Below are positions 1-8,901 of a stretch of 64,000 nucleotides of DNA, piece by piece (position 1 is the stretch's first letter; each line of letters begins with the position of its first letter). The notes beneath the pieces were generated by a model. That model worked only from the letters and a program-made list of their open reading frames with translations. It was not told where the DNA came from and did not search any database. The stretch covers positions 62,001 through 126,000 of the forward strand of contig NZ_LQPZ01000028.1 in the NCBI RefSeq assembly GCF_002102395.1. The letters are read 5' to 3'. Source of the DNA: Mycolicibacillus trivialis. GTDB taxonomy: Bacteria; Actinomycetota; Actinomycetes; Mycobacteriales; Mycobacteriaceae. The position numbers and the translations under genes are program-made.

Positions 1-693
1 ACCCCCAGCGTGGACCCGCCGCTGGACATCGACATCGACCTGCGCCCGGAGGGCCGGTCCGGGCCGCTGGTGCGCACGCTGGGCTCCTACGCCGCCTACT
101 ACGCCCAGTGGGCTCAGCCCTGGGAGATCCAGGCGCTGCTGCGGGCTCACACCGTCGCCGGCGACGCCGATCTGGGACATCGGTTCCTGCTGATGATCGA
201 CCAGACCCGCTACCCACCGGAGGGGGTCTCCGAGCAGGCGGTCCGTGAGATCCGGCGCATCAAGGCCCGGGTCGACGCCGAACGGTTGCCGCGCGGCGCC
301 GACCCCAACACCCACACCAAGCTCGGCCGCGGTGGACTCGCCGACGTGGAGTGGACCGTCCAACTGCTGCAGCTGCGGCACGCCCACCGCGTCCCGGCGC
401 TGCACAACACCTCCACCCTCGAGTCGCTGGATGCGATCGCCGAGGCCGCCCTGCTGCCCGCCGAGGAGGTGGACTTGCTGCGACAGGCCTGGCTCACCGC
501 GACCCGGGCCCGCAACGCGCTGGTGCTGGTGCGCGGCAAACCCACCGACCAGCTGCCCGGGCCGGGCCGCCAGCTCAACGCGGTGGCGGCTGCCGCCGGC
601 TGGCACAACGGTGACGGCGGTGAATTCCTGGACAACTACCTGCGGGTGACCCGCCGCGCCAAGTCCGTGGTACGTCGGGTCTTCGACGAGTAG
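1..693 (+). CDS. glnE: Glutamine synthetase adenylyltransferase, C-terminal part (truncated by window edge)
   Basis: This is the 3' end of GlnE, the bifunctional enzyme that adds AMP to and removes it from type I glutamine synthetase according to nitrogen status. The frame is open from base 1 and carries the family signature [15 protein letters not shown] followed by [20 protein letters not shown], which belongs to the second nucleotidyltransferase-like domain, then the helical C-terminus. The 5' part lies outside the window. Its target GlnA1, with an intact adenylylation tyrosine, is encoded at 6022-7458 on the opposite strand. The two genes are separated here by eight genes, whereas I recall them as direct neighbours in M. 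tuberculosis. Confidence 0.93.
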   Translation, partial: TPSVDPPLDIDIDLRPEGRSGPLVRTLGSYAAYYAQWAQPWEIQALLRAHTVAGDADLGHRFLLMIDQTRYPPEGVSEQAVREIRRIKARVDAERLPRGADPNTHTKLGRGGLADVEWTVQLLQLRHAHRVPALHNTSTLESLDAIAEAALLPAEEVDLLRQAWLTATRARNALVLVRGKPTDQLPGPGRQLNAVAAAAGWHNGDGGEFLDNYLRVTRRAKSVVRRVFDE

Positions 694-740
694 CCGCGAC
701 CGGTCGACCCCCGTGCGGCCGGTGATGTTAGTAAGGACGG

Positions 741-1367
741 GTGGAGTTCCCCTTCGACACCATCGCCGCAGCCGAACTCGACCGGCTGCAAACGCTGCAC
801 GCCCCGTTGACCCGGGCGATCCGCGAGCTGATCGACGCCGCGGTCCACACCGACGCCGACGAGGCCACGGTCCGCGAAGCCCACACCGCGATCGAAGCCG
901 CCGCCGGCGCGCTGGGCCGCAGCCGGCGCAACGGCAGCCGCACCCTGCGGCAGGCCGAGACCGGCCTGCCGGTGGCCTGGGGCAACCCGGTGGTGGGAAC
1001 CCGCAACCCGATTGCTCCGCCGGTCTTGATCGAGCACGAGAACGGACACTGCTGGAGCGAATTCGACCTCGGCGGCGCCTACGAGGGCCCGCCCGGCCTG
1101 GTGCACGGCGGGATCTGCGCGCTGATCCTCGACCACGTGCTCGGCGAGGTGGTCAGCGAGGGACTGAACAAGCCGTACTTCACCGGCACTCTGACCTGTC
1201 GCTACCTGCGCGGCACGCCACTGGGCCGGTTGCGGGTGGAGGCCGATGTGGAACGTACCGAAGGCGTCAAAGCGTTTGCCCGCGGGACACTCAGTGATGC
1301 CGACGGGGTCACGGTGGAAGCGGAGGGCGTGTTCATAATGCCGGCCTGGGCGAGGGAGAACCGGTGA
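741..1367 (+). CDS. PaaI-type hotdog thioesterase
   Basis: A 208-residue protein with a hotdog-fold C-terminal half. The stretch EGPPGLVHGGICALILDHV matches the PaaI/acyl-CoA thioesterase active-site helix, so hydrolysis of an acyl-CoA thioester is the likely activity; the substrate cannot be read from sequence. The start is GTG at 741 with AAGGA just upstream. The stop overlaps the GTG of the next gene (GTGA at 1364-1367), so the two are translationally coupled. With the following oxidoreductase and the acyl-CoA dehydrogenase on the other strand it forms a small lipid or xenobiotic catabolic neighbourhood. Confidence 0.8.
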   Translation: MEFPFDTIAAAELDRLQTLHAPLTRAIRELIDAAVHTDADEATVREAHTAIEAAAGALGRSRRNGSRTLRQAETGLPVAWGNPVVGTRNPIAPPVLIEHENGHCWSEFDLGGAYEGPPGLVHGGICALILDHVLGEVVSEGLNKPYFTGTLTCRYLRGTPLGRLRVEADVERTEGVKAFARGTLSDADGVTVEAEGVFIMPAWARENR

Positions 1368-2224
1368 AGTACTACATCAGCACCGCGTTCCTGGAGACCC
1401 GGGAGATCATCGACGTCGCCAAGGCGGCCGACGAACTCGGCTACGACGGCGTCGGCATCCCGGATCACGTGGTGAACCTGGAAACGCTGCAGACGCCCTA
1501 CCCCTACACCCGCGACGGGCAGCGCCGGTGGCAGCCGTTCACCGACTGGCCCGACCCGTGGGTGCTGGCCGGTGCGCTCGCCCAGGTGACCGAACGGCTG
1601 AAGTTCGTCACCACCGTCTACATTCCGGCGATGCGCGATCCTTACTCGGCGGCCAAATCCATCGGGACCGCCGCGCACCTGGCGGCCGGGCGGGTCGAAC
1701 TCGGTGTCGGCGTCGGCTGGTGCGAGGAAGAGTTCACCTTGATGGGCCAGCGGTTCGACCGCCGCGGCAGGCGTACCGACGAGATGCTGGCGCTGATGCG
1801 CCAACTGTGGGAACCGGGCTGGACCGAGTTCGAGGGTGAGTTCTACCGAACCCCCAAACTGGAGATGACACCGACACCACCGCCGATCCCGATCTACGTC
1901 GGCGGGCTCAGCGACATCGCCCTGCGGCGCGCGGCCCGCAACGACGGCTGGATCGGTGACCTGATCAAGACCGACCGCGCGATCGAGGTCGCCGGGCGGC
2001 TCCGGAAGCTACGCGCCGAAAACGACTTGCCGGTCGACGATTTCACCATCCTCACACCGCTGACCGACGCGCTGGCGATCGAGGACTATCAGCGTGCCGA
2101 AGCGGCAGGCATCACCGGGATTCTGACCATGCCGTGGATGTTCTACACCGGGCCGCAGGCCACCCTCGCGGAGAAGGTGGAGGGCATGAAGCGCTTCCGC
2201 GCCGACTACCGTCTCGACGACTGA
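1364..2224 (+). CDS. LLM-class F420-dependent oxidoreductase
   Basis: A 286-residue luciferase-like monooxygenase-fold protein. The N-terminus (ADELGYDGVGIPDHVV), the central RVELGVGVGWCEEEF and the GLSDIALRRAARNDGWIG segment are typical of mycobacterial TIM-barrel oxidoreductases that use coenzyme F420 rather than flavin. The physiological substrate is unknown. The GTG start overlaps the thioesterase stop. The converging acyl-CoA dehydrogenase stop at 2231 lies only 6 nt downstream. Confidence 0.82.
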   Translation: MKYYISTAFLETREIIDVAKAADELGYDGVGIPDHVVNLETLQTPYPYTRDGQRRWQPFTDWPDPWVLAGALAQVTERLKFVTTVYIPAMRDPYSAAKSIGTAAHLAAGRVELGVGVGWCEEEFTLMGQRFDRRGRRTDEMLALMRQLWEPGWTEFEGEFYRTPKLEMTPTPPPIPIYVGGLSDIALRRAARNDGWIGDLIKTDRAIEVAGRLRKLRAENDLPVDDFTILTPLTDALAIEDYQRAEAAGITGILTMPWMFYTGPQATLAEKVEGMKRFRADYRLDD

Positions 2225-2230
2225 CCCGGC

Positions 2231-3382
2231 TCACAGCGCCCGGGCGATGATCTGCTTCATCACCTCGTTGGCCCCGGCGTAGATGCGCTGCACCCGGGCG
2301 TCCTCGTACATCCGCGCGATCAGGTATTCCCGCATGTAGCCATAGCCGCCGTGCAGTTGGACGCACCGGTCGATCACCGCGCACTGCTGATCGGTCAGCC
2401 AATACTTGGCCATGGCCGCGTCGGTGGCGTCGAGCTCACCGCGCAGGTGCGCCTCGATGCAGCTGTCCAGGAAGGTCCGGCTGACCCGCGCCAGCGTGGC
2501 GCACTCGGCCAGCTCGAACGCGGTGTTCTGAAAGTCGAAGAGACTCTGGCCGAACGCCTTCCGGGACCGGGTGTAGGAGACGGTCTCATCGACGGCACGC
2601 TCGGTGCCGCCCACCGCCTGGGCGCCGACGATCAACCGCTCCTGCGCCAGCTGGGTCAACATCTGGCCGAAACCCTGCCCCTCCTCGGAACCCAGCAGGT
2701 TCGAGGCAGGCACCACCACGTCGGTGAACGACCATTCGGCGGTGTCGGCGCCGTGCTGCCCGACCTTGTCGAGCACCCGGGTGACCTGATACCCGGGGGT
2801 GTCGCGCAGGTCCACGATCAGCAACGAGATGCCGCGGGCGCCGGCCTTGGGATCGGTCTTGACGGCCAGCACCACCATGTCCGCCGAGCCGCCGTTGGTG
2901 ATGAACGTCTTCGACCCGTTGACCACGTACTCGTCGCCGCGACGCACCGCGGTGGTGCGCAGCGCCTTGAGGTCCGAACCGGCCTCCGGCTCGCTCATCC
3001 CGATCGCGCCGAGCACCTCGCCGCGCGCCATCGGCGGCAGCCAGGTCTGCTTCTGCTCCTCGGTGCCGTAGGCGGCGATGTAGTGCGGCACGATCCCGCT
3101 GTGCACCGCGATACCCAGCGACAGGTCACCGGAGTAGCCCTGCGCGTCGAAGACGGCGAGGTCATGGGCGAACGTGCCACCCCCGCCGCCGTATTCGGTC
3201 GGGATCGAGCAGAGCAGCAGGCCCAGCTCACCTGCTTTGAGCCAGACCTCCCGGTCGATGTGGCGTTGGCGGTCCCACTTCTCGACGTGCGCCACCACCT
3301 CACGTTCGAAGAACCCCGAGGCGAGCTCGTAGAGCGCCCGGACCTCGTCGTCGTACCAGGACGGCTGCCGCTTGATGGTCAT
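2231..3382 (-). CDS. Acyl-CoA dehydrogenase (FadE type)
   Basis: A 383-residue flavoprotein for alpha,beta-dehydrogenation of an acyl-CoA. It has the N-terminal helical domain, the FAD/substrate segment IGMSEPEAGSDLKALRTTA (about residues 127-145) and the C-terminal GGYGYMREYLIARMYEDARV block. The usual C-terminal catalytic glutamate position reads IYAGAN. E248 in AQERLIVG instead aligns with the helix-G base of the LCAD/IVD type, so I predict E248 as catalytic base. The frame is open upstream to 3490, but ATG 3382 is chosen because a TAGGGT -10 box lies 7 nt before it (leaderless) and homology begins there. Confidence 0.9.
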   Translation of the reverse strand: MTIKRQPSWYDDEVRALYELASGFFEREVVAHVEKWDRQRHIDREVWLKAGELGLLLCSIPTEYGGGGGTFAHDLAVFDAQGYSGDLSLGIAVHSGIVPHYIAAYGTEEQKQTWLPPMARGEVLGAIGMSEPEAGSDLKALRTTAVRRGDEYVVNGSKTFITNGGSADMVVLAVKTDPKAGARGISLLIVDLRDTPGYQVTRVLDKVGQHGADTAEWSFTDVVVPASNLLGSEEGQGFGQMLTQLAQERLIVGAQAVGGTERAVDETVSYTRSRKAFGQSLFDFQNTAFELAECATLARVSRTFLDSCIEAHLRGELDATDAAMAKYWLTDQQCAVIDRCVQLHGGYGYMREYLIARMYEDARVQRIYAGANEVMKQIIARAL

Positions 3383-3389
3383 GGGCAGC

Positions 3390-3395
3390 ACCCTA
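3390..3395 (-). promoter_or_regulatory. Leaderless -10 box of the acyl-CoA dehydrogenase gene
   Basis: TAGGGT on the minus strand lies 7 nt upstream of ATG 3382, the spacing that puts the transcription start at the start codon. It supports the shorter start over the 36-residue upstream extension. Confidence 0.5.
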
Positions 3396-3815
3396 CTGGG
3401 AGCGGTTGCGCAGCCGGTCCAGTGCGTAGCTGCCGCCGCCGGTGAACACCAGCAGCAGGAAGCCGAAGCAGTACAGCACCGAGGGCTCACCGCCGCCGTG
3501 GCCGCCCTGGGCGGGGTCGATGGGCCACAGGGCGAGCGGCTGATGCTCCCAGAGGTAGGCGACCGCCATCTGACCGGAGGCCACGAAGGCCGCGGCGCGG
3601 GTGAACAGCCCGGTCATGATCAGCAGCCCCGCGACGAATTCGATCAGGCCGGCCCACCAGTACGGCCAATGCCCCACCGGGATGTTCATCGGGACCGGCC
3701 AGTCGAAGAGTTTCGCGGTGCCGTGCGCGCAGTACAGCAACCCGAACACCACCCGGAACAGGCTCAGCACCGCCGGCCGGTAGGCGGTCAGCCGGGACTC
3801 GAGATCGGTTGTCAT
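3393..3815 (-). CDS. DoxX family membrane protein
   Basis: A 140-residue small membrane protein of the DoxX family. It shows four hydrophobic segments, beginning VLSLFRVVFGLLYCAHGTAK and including YWWAGLIEFVAGLLIMTGL. In mycobacteria a DoxX paralogue works with SodA and SseA in an oxidative-stress membrane complex; whether this copy does is unknown. ATG 3815 is preceded by TAGCCT at a 6-nt distance (3822-3827), a leaderless promoter. The gene lies 10 nt upstream of the acyl-CoA dehydrogenase start, and the overlap of its end with that gene's -10 box suggests separate as well as read-through transcription. Confidence 0.85.
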   Translation of the reverse strand: MTTDLESRLTAYRPAVLSLFRVVFGLLYCAHGTAKLFDWPVPMNIPVGHWPYWWAGLIEFVAGLLIMTGLFTRAAAFVASGQMAVAYLWEHQPLALWPIDPAQGGHGGGEPSVLYCFGFLLLVFTGGGSYALDRLRNRSQ

Positions 3816-3845
3816 GCGCTGAGGCTACCCAGTGCGGGGCGGGGC

Positions 3846-4277
3846 TCAGCTCTCCAGCAGCAGCGTCACCGGGCCGTCGTTGACCGACTCGACCTGCATG
3901 TGCGCCCCGAACTCCCCGGTTTGCACGGTGGCACCCAGGTCGCGGAGCGCATCGGTGAACGCGGCCACCAGCGGCTCGGCGACCTCCCGCGGTGCGGCGG
4001 CGTTCCAGGACGGTCGCCGCCCCTTGACGGTGTCGGCATAGAGGGTGAACTGACTGACCACCAGCACCGGCGCGTCCACGTCGGCGGCGGAGCGCTGATC
4101 GTCGAGGATGCGCAGCCGCCACAACTTCTCGGCGAGCCGGCGTGCGGTCCCGGCAGTGTCGTGGTGGGTGACCCCGACCAGCGCGAGCAGACCCTGGGTC
4201 GCCGGCTCGATGACGCCGACGACGGTGCCTTCGACCAGAACGCGCGCCGCGGTGACACGCTGCAGCAGAACCCGCAT
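3846..4277 (-). CDS. dtd: D-aminoacyl-tRNA deacylase
   Basis: A 143-residue protein that hydrolyses D-aminoacyl-tRNAs (and glycyl-tRNA-Ala) to keep D-residues out of proteins. Both family signatures are intact: SQFTLYAD near residue 80, and the C-terminal [11 protein letters not shown] containing the Gly-cisPro motif that gives chiral selectivity. The start [13 protein letters not shown] at 4277 matches the canonical N-terminus, although the frame is open well upstream. In M. tuberculosis dtd is, as I recall, elsewhere in the genome, which marks this region as rearranged. Confidence 0.95.
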   Translation of the reverse strand: MRVLLQRVTAARVLVEGTVVGVIEPATQGLLALVGVTHHDTAGTARRLAEKLWRLRILDDQRSAADVDAPVLVVSQFTLYADTVKGRRPSWNAAAPREVAEPLVAAFTDALRDLGATVQTGEFGAHMQVESVNDGPVTLLLES

Positions 4278-4392
4278 GACCGTCGATGGTGCCACGGGCA
4301 CCGCGCCGGTCGGGGAGCGGTTGTCCACAGCGGGCGGGGCGGGCGACTGTTCGGTCGGCCGCCGGAGCGCCACGATCTTGGGCGTGACACCG

Positions 4393-5241
4393 ATGCCCGA
4401 GCTGCCGTGGCGTGAGCACGGCGTGCTCTGCCGTGCGGAGTTGCTGGCGGCGGGCCTCGATGACCAGGCGATCCGACGGTTGACCGCCGGTGACGGGTTG
4501 CGGCGGCTGCGGGCCGGTTGGTTCGCCGCACCGCATGCCGACCCGCTGGTGTGCCGGGCTGTCGCGCTGGGTGGAACGCTCAGTTGTCTGTCGGTGCTGG
4601 CGCGCGCCGGGGTGTGGATCCCGGAATCGCGGGCCCGCGTGGTGCACCTGCGGCTCAACGGCTATCAGCGGCGTGCGGCGAGGCGCGTGCCGGGCGCGCG
4701 GTACTGCTCAGGCCGGCCGGGTCCGACCCGGCGCGCCGTCGACGATCTGGAGTCGGCGGTGCTCGCCGCCGCGAGGTGCGCGGCCGGAGCGGAGCTGACC
4801 GCGATCTTCGATTCGCTGCTGAACAAGCGCCTGCTGGCCCAGCACGACCTCGCGGAGTTGCTCGCCGGGCAGCCGCAGCGGGTGTTGGACAGCTTCGTGC
4901 TCGCCGACGGCTCGGCGGACTCGGGCACTGAGACCGTGCTGCGGTTGCATCTGCGCGCCCGCCGGTTCGATTTTCGGCCGCAGGTGTTCATCCCCGGTGT
5001 CGGAACCGTCGATTTCCTGGTCGGGCGGCGCCTGGTGATCGAGGCGGACAGTCGCCGCCATCACGGTGGGGACGGCATCGAGAACGACCGGCGCCGGGAC
5101 CTCGAGTTGCAGCGACTCGGGTTTCTCCCGTTCCGGGTCTCCTACCAGCAGGTTTTCTACCAGTTCGAGGGTGTGGCCGCGGCGCTCGACGCGGTGATCA
5201 GCCGAGGCGAGCACCGCCGTAGCCCTGAAATCGACGCCTGA
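4393..5241 (+). CDS. AbiEi-like / DUF559 endonuclease-fold protein
   Basis: A 282-residue protein. The N-terminus ([21 protein letters not shown], then GWFAAP) looks like the winged-helix domain of AbiEi-type antitoxins. The C-terminus is a DUF559/Vsr-like restriction-endonuclease fold: [19 protein letters not shown] gives D207 and E217-x-D219 as likely metal ligands, followed by [20 protein letters not shown]. Such proteins are abundant in actinobacteria and poorly characterised; defence or DNA-repair roles are guesses. No AbiEii toxin partner lies next to it. ATG 4393 is chosen; GTG 4384 in the same frame is the alternative. It diverges from dtd. Confidence 0.7.
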   Translation: MPELPWREHGVLCRAELLAAGLDDQAIRRLTAGDGLRRLRAGWFAAPHADPLVCRAVALGGTLSCLSVLARAGVWIPESRARVVHLRLNGYQRRAARRVPGARYCSGRPGPTRRAVDDLESAVLAAARCAAGAELTAIFDSLLNKRLLAQHDLAELLAGQPQRVLDSFVLADGSADSGTETVLRLHLRARRFDFRPQVFIPGVGTVDFLVGRRLVIEADSRRHHGGDGIENDRRRDLELQRLGFLPFRVSYQQVFYQFEGVAAALDAVISRGEHRRSPEIDA

Positions 5242-5299
5242 GCGGTGTCATGGCGGCAAAAACGCCCAGAAACGCCGTTATTCGTGTCGATCTCAGGGA

Positions 5300-5512
5300 T
5301 CAACCGCTGATCTGGCCCGGCCCGTGCCCCGGATCGGCCTGGATGGAGAGCCAGCGGTACGGCGCGTAGTACGTCATCGCGCCGGACCGGCGGCGCACCC
5401 CCAGCACGCCGCCGTCATGGAAGTGGTAGATCGTGTCATCCGGATACCGGTCGGCGGGGACTTCCGGCTCATTGGGCCGTTTGGGCTCGTTGAGGTACAC
5501 GGTGAACGCCAT
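5300..5512 (-). CDS. Small conserved hypothetical protein (70 aa)
   Basis: A 70-residue protein starting MAFTVYLNEPKRPNEPEVPA and rich in Tyr, His and Pro (YHFHDGGVLGVRRRSGAMTYYAPYRW). I recognise no domain. It looks like a small single-sheet protein; the start at ATG 5512 is the only sensible one because the upstream frame turns Arg/Cys-rich. It is divergent from the 133-residue unknown at 5596, with 83 bp between them. Confidence 0.55.
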   Translation of the reverse strand: MAFTVYLNEPKRPNEPEVPADRYPDDTIYHFHDGGVLGVRRRSGAMTYYAPYRWLSIQADPGHGPGQISG

Positions 5513-5583
5513 GACGCGAGCCTGCCACGCCGATGCGTGCCGCCGCGACGGGCATTCGGTTTCGCGGTGGTGGGAAACAGGGT

Positions 5584-5589
5584 TAGCGT
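5584..5589 (+). promoter_or_regulatory. Leaderless -10 box
   Basis: TAGCGT ends 6 nt before ATG 5596, consistent with a leaderless transcript for the 133-residue protein. Confidence 0.45.
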
Positions 5590-5595
5590 CGAAGC

Positions 5596-5997
5596 ATGAC
5601 AACCGACATCAGTCAGTTCCTCGAGTGGTTCCACAGCCTGTCCATGGACGACAAGGTGGTCCTGCTCGCCAACCCGGATATGGAGTTCTCGCTGGATGCG
5701 GTCGCCCGCAGCGACGCCTCCCGACAGCTTCAGGGCGCGCTGGGCAGTTACTGGGTCGAGGACGGTCCGGGGCCGGCCGCCCTCGCGGCGCCCGGGGTGG
5801 CGTTGCTGGAGGAGGAACAGCTGCAGCTCGAGCACTGGTGGGCCGGGATGGCCACCGTCGAACGGGACCGGCTGCTCGGGCAGCGGCAGAGCGAGCCGCC
5901 CGCCGGCTACGGGCTGCAACTGACCGACCTCAGCGCCGTCGAGCGGGACCGGATGGTGCCGGTCTTCCTTGAGCTCAAGGCCCGCCGGCGGGTGTGA
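5596..5997 (+). CDS. Hypothetical protein (133 aa)
   Basis: An acidic, helical, soluble 133-residue protein beginning MTTDISQFLEWFHSLSMDDK and ending in a basic tail (LKARRRV). No signal peptide, membrane segment or catalytic motif is visible and I do not recognise the family. It converges on glnA1, whose stop is 24 nt away. Confidence 0.6.
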   Translation: MTTDISQFLEWFHSLSMDDKVVLLANPDMEFSLDAVARSDASRQLQGALGSYWVEDGPGPAALAAPGVALLEEEQLQLEHWWAGMATVERDRLLGQRQSEPPAGYGLQLTDLSAVERDRMVPVFLELKARRRV

Positions 5998-6021
5998 ACG
6001 ACCCGCTCAGCGGTCAGTCGC

Positions 6022-7458
6022 TCAGCAGTCGTAGTACAGCGCGAACTCGTAGGGGTGCGGCCGTAGGTTGATCGGCTCGATCTCGGTGGTCCGCTTGTAC
6101 CGGATCCAGGTCTCGATCAGGTCCTCGGTGAAGACCCCGCCCTCGGTGAGGTATTCGTGGTCGGCCTCCAGCCGGTCGATCACCTCGGCCAGCTGGGTGG
6201 GCGCCTGCGGGATCTCGCTGGCCTCGTCCGGCGGCAGCTCGTAGAGGTCCTTGTCCACCGGGGCCATCGGCTCGATCTTGTTCTTGACGCCGTCGATGCC
6301 GGCCATCAGCATCGCCGCGAAGGCCAGATACGGGTTGCCCGAGGAGTCCGGGCAGCGGAACTCCATCCGCTTGGCCTTCGGGTTGTTGCCGGTGATCGGG
6401 ATCCGCACGCAGGCCGACCGGTTGCGCTGCGAGTAGACCAGGTTGATCGGTGCCTCGTAGCCGGGCACCAGGCGCTTGTAGGAGTTGATCGTCGGGTTGG
6501 TGAACGCCAGCAGGCTCGGCGCGTGGTGCAGGATGCCGCCGATGTAGTGCCGGGCGACGTCTGACAGACCCGCGTAGCCGGCCTCGTCGTAGAACAGCGG
6601 CTCGCCGTTCTTCCACAGCGACTGGTGGGCGTGCATGCCCGACCCGTTGTCGCCGACGAGGGGTTTGGGCATGAACGTGACGGTCTTGCCGCGCTGCCAC
6701 GCGGTGTTCTTGATGATGTATTTGAACAACATCAGGTCGTCGGCGGCGTGCAGCAGGGTGTTGAACTTGTAGTTGATCTCGGCCTGCCCACCGCTGCCGA
6801 CCTCGTGGTGACCGCGCTCCAGGGTGAACCCGGAGTTGATCAACGTGGTGGTCATCTCGTCGCGCAGGTCCACGTACTGGTCGTTGGGCGCGACCGGGAA
6901 GTACCCGCCCTTGAGCCGGGTCTTGTAGCCGAGGTTGGGGCTGCCGTCGGCTTCGGTGCGGTTGCCGGTGTTCCACCAGCCCGAGCCGGAGTCGACCTCG
7001 TAGAACGAGCCGTTGGTGCGCGAGTCGAAGGCCACCGAGTCGAAGATGTAGAACTCGGCTTCCGCGCCGAAGTAGGCGATGTCGGCGATGCCGGTGCTGG
7101 CCAGGTACTTCTCGGCTTTGCGGGCCACGTTGCGCGGGTCGCGGGAGTACGGCTCGCGGGTGAACGGGTCGTGGACGAAGAAGTTGATGTTCAGGGTCTT
7201 GGCCGCCCGGAACGGGTCGATCAACGCGGTGTTGGCATCCGGCAGCAGGATCATGTCGGATTCGTGGATCGACTGGAAACCGCGGATCGAGGAGCCGTCG
7301 AAAGCCAGCCCGTCCTCGAAGACCTCGGTCTCCAACGCCGATGCCGGGATCGAGAAGTGCTGCATGGTGCCGGGCAGGTCGCAGAACCGGACGTCGACGT
7401 ATTCGACACCCTCGTCGGCGATGAGCTTGATGATGTCGTCCGCCGTCTTATCAGTCAC
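6022..7458 (-). CDS. glnA1: Type I glutamine synthetase GlnA1
   Basis: A 478-residue GSI-beta enzyme making glutamine from glutamate, ammonia and ATP as a dodecamer. It shows the beta-grasp N-terminus ([10 protein letters not shown]), metal and ATP site segments ([25 protein letters not shown]), the glutamate-binding NRSACVRIP loop, and the adenylylation segment DLYELPP with Tyr406, the residue modified by GlnE. The start is GTG 7458 with AAGGAGA at 7470-7476. A GlnR-type box lies about 70 nt upstream, so both transcriptional (GlnR) and covalent (GlnE) nitrogen control are supported by sequence. Confidence 0.97.
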   Translation of the reverse strand: MTDKTADDIIKLIADEGVEYVDVRFCDLPGTMQHFSIPASALETEVFEDGLAFDGSSIRGFQSIHESDMILLPDANTALIDPFRAAKTLNINFFVHDPFTREPYSRDPRNVARKAEKYLASTGIADIAYFGAEAEFYIFDSVAFDSRTNGSFYEVDSGSGWWNTGNRTEADGSPNLGYKTRLKGGYFPVAPNDQYVDLRDEMTTTLINSGFTLERGHHEVGSGGQAEINYKFNTLLHAADDLMLFKYIIKNTAWQRGKTVTFMPKPLVGDNGSGMHAHQSLWKNGEPLFYDEAGYAGLSDVARHYIGGILHHAPSLLAFTNPTINSYKRLVPGYEAPINLVYSQRNRSACVRIPITGNNPKAKRMEFRCPDSSGNPYLAFAAMLMAGIDGVKNKIEPMAPVDKDLYELPPDEASEIPQAPTQLAEVIDRLEADHEYLTEGGVFTEDLIETWIRYKRTTEIEPINLRPHPYEFALYYDC

Positions 7459-7529
7459 GGAAGGGGGTCTCCTTAACCTCGTCTCCGGCTGACGCTAAGA
7501 AGAGCATATTTCTCAGCCTTTAACCGGAT

Positions 7530-7545
7530 GTTTCACAGACGTTAC
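7530..7545 (-). promoter_or_regulatory. GlnR-type nitrogen-control box of glnA1
   Basis: Read on the minus strand the 16 bases are GTAAC, six bases, GAAAC, an exact match to the GTnAC-n6-GaAAC pattern bound by actinobacterial GlnR. It lies 72 nt upstream of the glnA1 start; TATGCT between them is a candidate -10. Activation under nitrogen limitation is inferred. Confidence 0.7.
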
Positions 7546-7612
7546 GCAACGGCGCGCGGCTGGCACCGGGGGGCCGAGCGGGGCGCACTGCCGGCCGGCC
7601 GGGCGCGCCGCC

Positions 7613-7618
7613 TACTGT
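7613..7618 (+). promoter_or_regulatory. Leaderless -10 box of the RDD gene
   Basis: TACTGT ends 7 nt before ATG 7626, fitting a leaderless start. Confidence 0.45.
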
Positions 7619-7625
7619 TGGAGCC

Positions 7626-8084
7626 ATGACCCGCAGCAGCTCCTCCTGGTTGTCCGGGCCGGTCGGGCCGGACAACGACGACGCCTACCGCGGCCAATCG
7701 CTCGGGCTGCCCGAGCAGGGGCCCGGGTCGCTGGCGGGCATGGGACGACGGCTGCTGGCGCTGATCGTCGACTGGCTCATCGGCTACGGACTGGCGGCGC
7801 TGGCGATGACCGCCGGGCTGATCACCCAACCGCAGCTGTCGCTGGCGGTGTTGGTGGCCTGGCTGGTGTTGGGGGCGGTCTCGGTCCGGTTGTACGGGTT
7901 CAGCCCGGGGCAGCTGGTGCTGGGACTGCGGGTGGCGTCGGTCGACGGGCGCAGGCACGTCGGCTTCGGGCGCGCGGTGTCGCGCGGGTTGCTGATCGCG
8001 CTGGTCTTCCCGGCGCTGTTCACCGACGTCGACGGCCGCGGTTTCCAGGACCGGCTCACCGCGACCGCGGTGGTCCGCCGCTGA
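7626..8084 (+). CDS. RDD family membrane protein
   Basis: A 152-residue protein with the RDD signature (MGRRLLALIVDWLIGYG, about residues 39-55). Three hydrophobic segments follow, then the conserved GQLVLGLRV and FQDRLTATAVV ends. RDD proteins are small polytopic proteins; some act as ion transporters, but most are uncharacterised. It is convergent with the DUF4191 gene, stop to stop 6 nt apart, and divergent from glnA1, sharing the region with the GlnR box. This matches the M. tuberculosis Rv2219A position. Confidence 0.85.
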   Translation: MTRSSSSWLSGPVGPDNDDAYRGQSLGLPEQGPGSLAGMGRRLLALIVDWLIGYGLAALAMTAGLITQPQLSLAVLVAWLVLGAVSVRLYGFSPGQLVLGLRVASVDGRRHVGFGRAVSRGLLIALVFPALFTDVDGRGFQDRLTATAVVRR

Positions 8085-8090
8085 GCGCAC

Positions 8091-8843
8091 CTACTTGCGG
8101 CGCACGGTGCGCTGCACGCCGCGCAGTTTCGCGCCGGGCGGCAGCGGCCCCTTGGGCATCGCGGCCGGACCCATCCGCGAGCCCAGCGCCGCCATCCGCG
8201 ACTCCAGCGCGTCGATCTGCTTGACCGGGATGTTGGCCGGCAGTTTGTTGAGGTGACGCTCCAGCTTCGCCAGCGGGACCTGCCCCTCCTCGTTGCCGAC
8301 GATGATGTCGTAGATCGGCACGTCGCCGACCAGTCGCGCGGTGCGTTTCTTCTCCTGGGCGAGCAACGGCTTGACCCGGCTGGCGGAGCCCTCGGCGACC
8401 AGGATCACTCCCGGCCGGCCCAGCACCCGGTGTACCGCGTCGAAGTTGCCGGTGCCCGACACCGTCGGGGTCACCCGCCATTTGCCGCGCAGGTTGTCCA
8501 GCGCCCACGCCGCCGCACCGATCTGGCCGTCGGCCTTGCGGTAGACCGACCGCTGCGCGCGACGACCGAAGATGATGAACGCGACCAGGCCGCCGAGCAC
8601 CACACCCAGCGGGATCATCGTGACCTTCGAGAACGTGCCGCCGGTCAGACCCAGCGCGACCGAGGCGCCCACGATCAGCACGAACGCGCCGATCATGTAG
8701 GGCAGCAGCCGCTTGTCTTCTTTGCGTTGCAGATTGAACGCTTGCCACAACTGGCTGCGGCGTTGCCGCGCGGCGGCCTTGCGGGCGGCCTTGGCCTCGG
8801 CGCGGGCGGCTTTCGTTTCGGCGGCGGAACGACGTTTCGGCAT
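8091..8843 (-). CDS. DUF4191 membrane protein
   Basis: A 250-residue protein with a very basic Ala/Lys/Arg-rich N-terminus (residues 1-35), two adjacent membrane segments (YMIGAFVLIVGASVALGLT and MIPLGVVLGGLVAFIIFG), then a soluble C-terminal domain. It is a conserved actinobacterial family of unknown function, next to lipA as in M. tuberculosis (Rv2219 position). ATG 8843 is chosen over a TTG three codons upstream because TATCCT lies 8 nt before it. Confidence 0.8.
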   Translation of the reverse strand: MPKRRSAAETKAARAEAKAARKAAARQRRSQLWQAFNLQRKEDKRLLPYMIGAFVLIVGASVALGLTGGTFSKVTMIPLGVVLGGLVAFIIFGRRAQRSVYRKADGQIGAAAWALDNLRGKWRVTPTVSGTGNFDAVHRVLGRPGVILVAEGSASRVKPLLAQEKKRTARLVGDVPIYDIIVGNEEGQVPLAKLERHLNKLPANIPVKQIDALESRMAALGSRMGPAAMPKGPLPPGAKLRGVQRTVRRK

Positions 8844-8851
8844 AGCACCCA

Positions 8852-8857
8852 AGGATA
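8852..8857 (-). promoter_or_regulatory. Leaderless -10 box of the DUF4191 gene
   Basis: TATCCT on the minus strand, 8 nt upstream of ATG 8843. It indicates a promoter separate from the lipB-lipA operon and supports the chosen start. Confidence 0.45.
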
Positions 8858-8901
8858 CTTCGGCGCGGACTGGCGCCCGCCGCAGCCGTGTGGTGGTCGG
8901 T

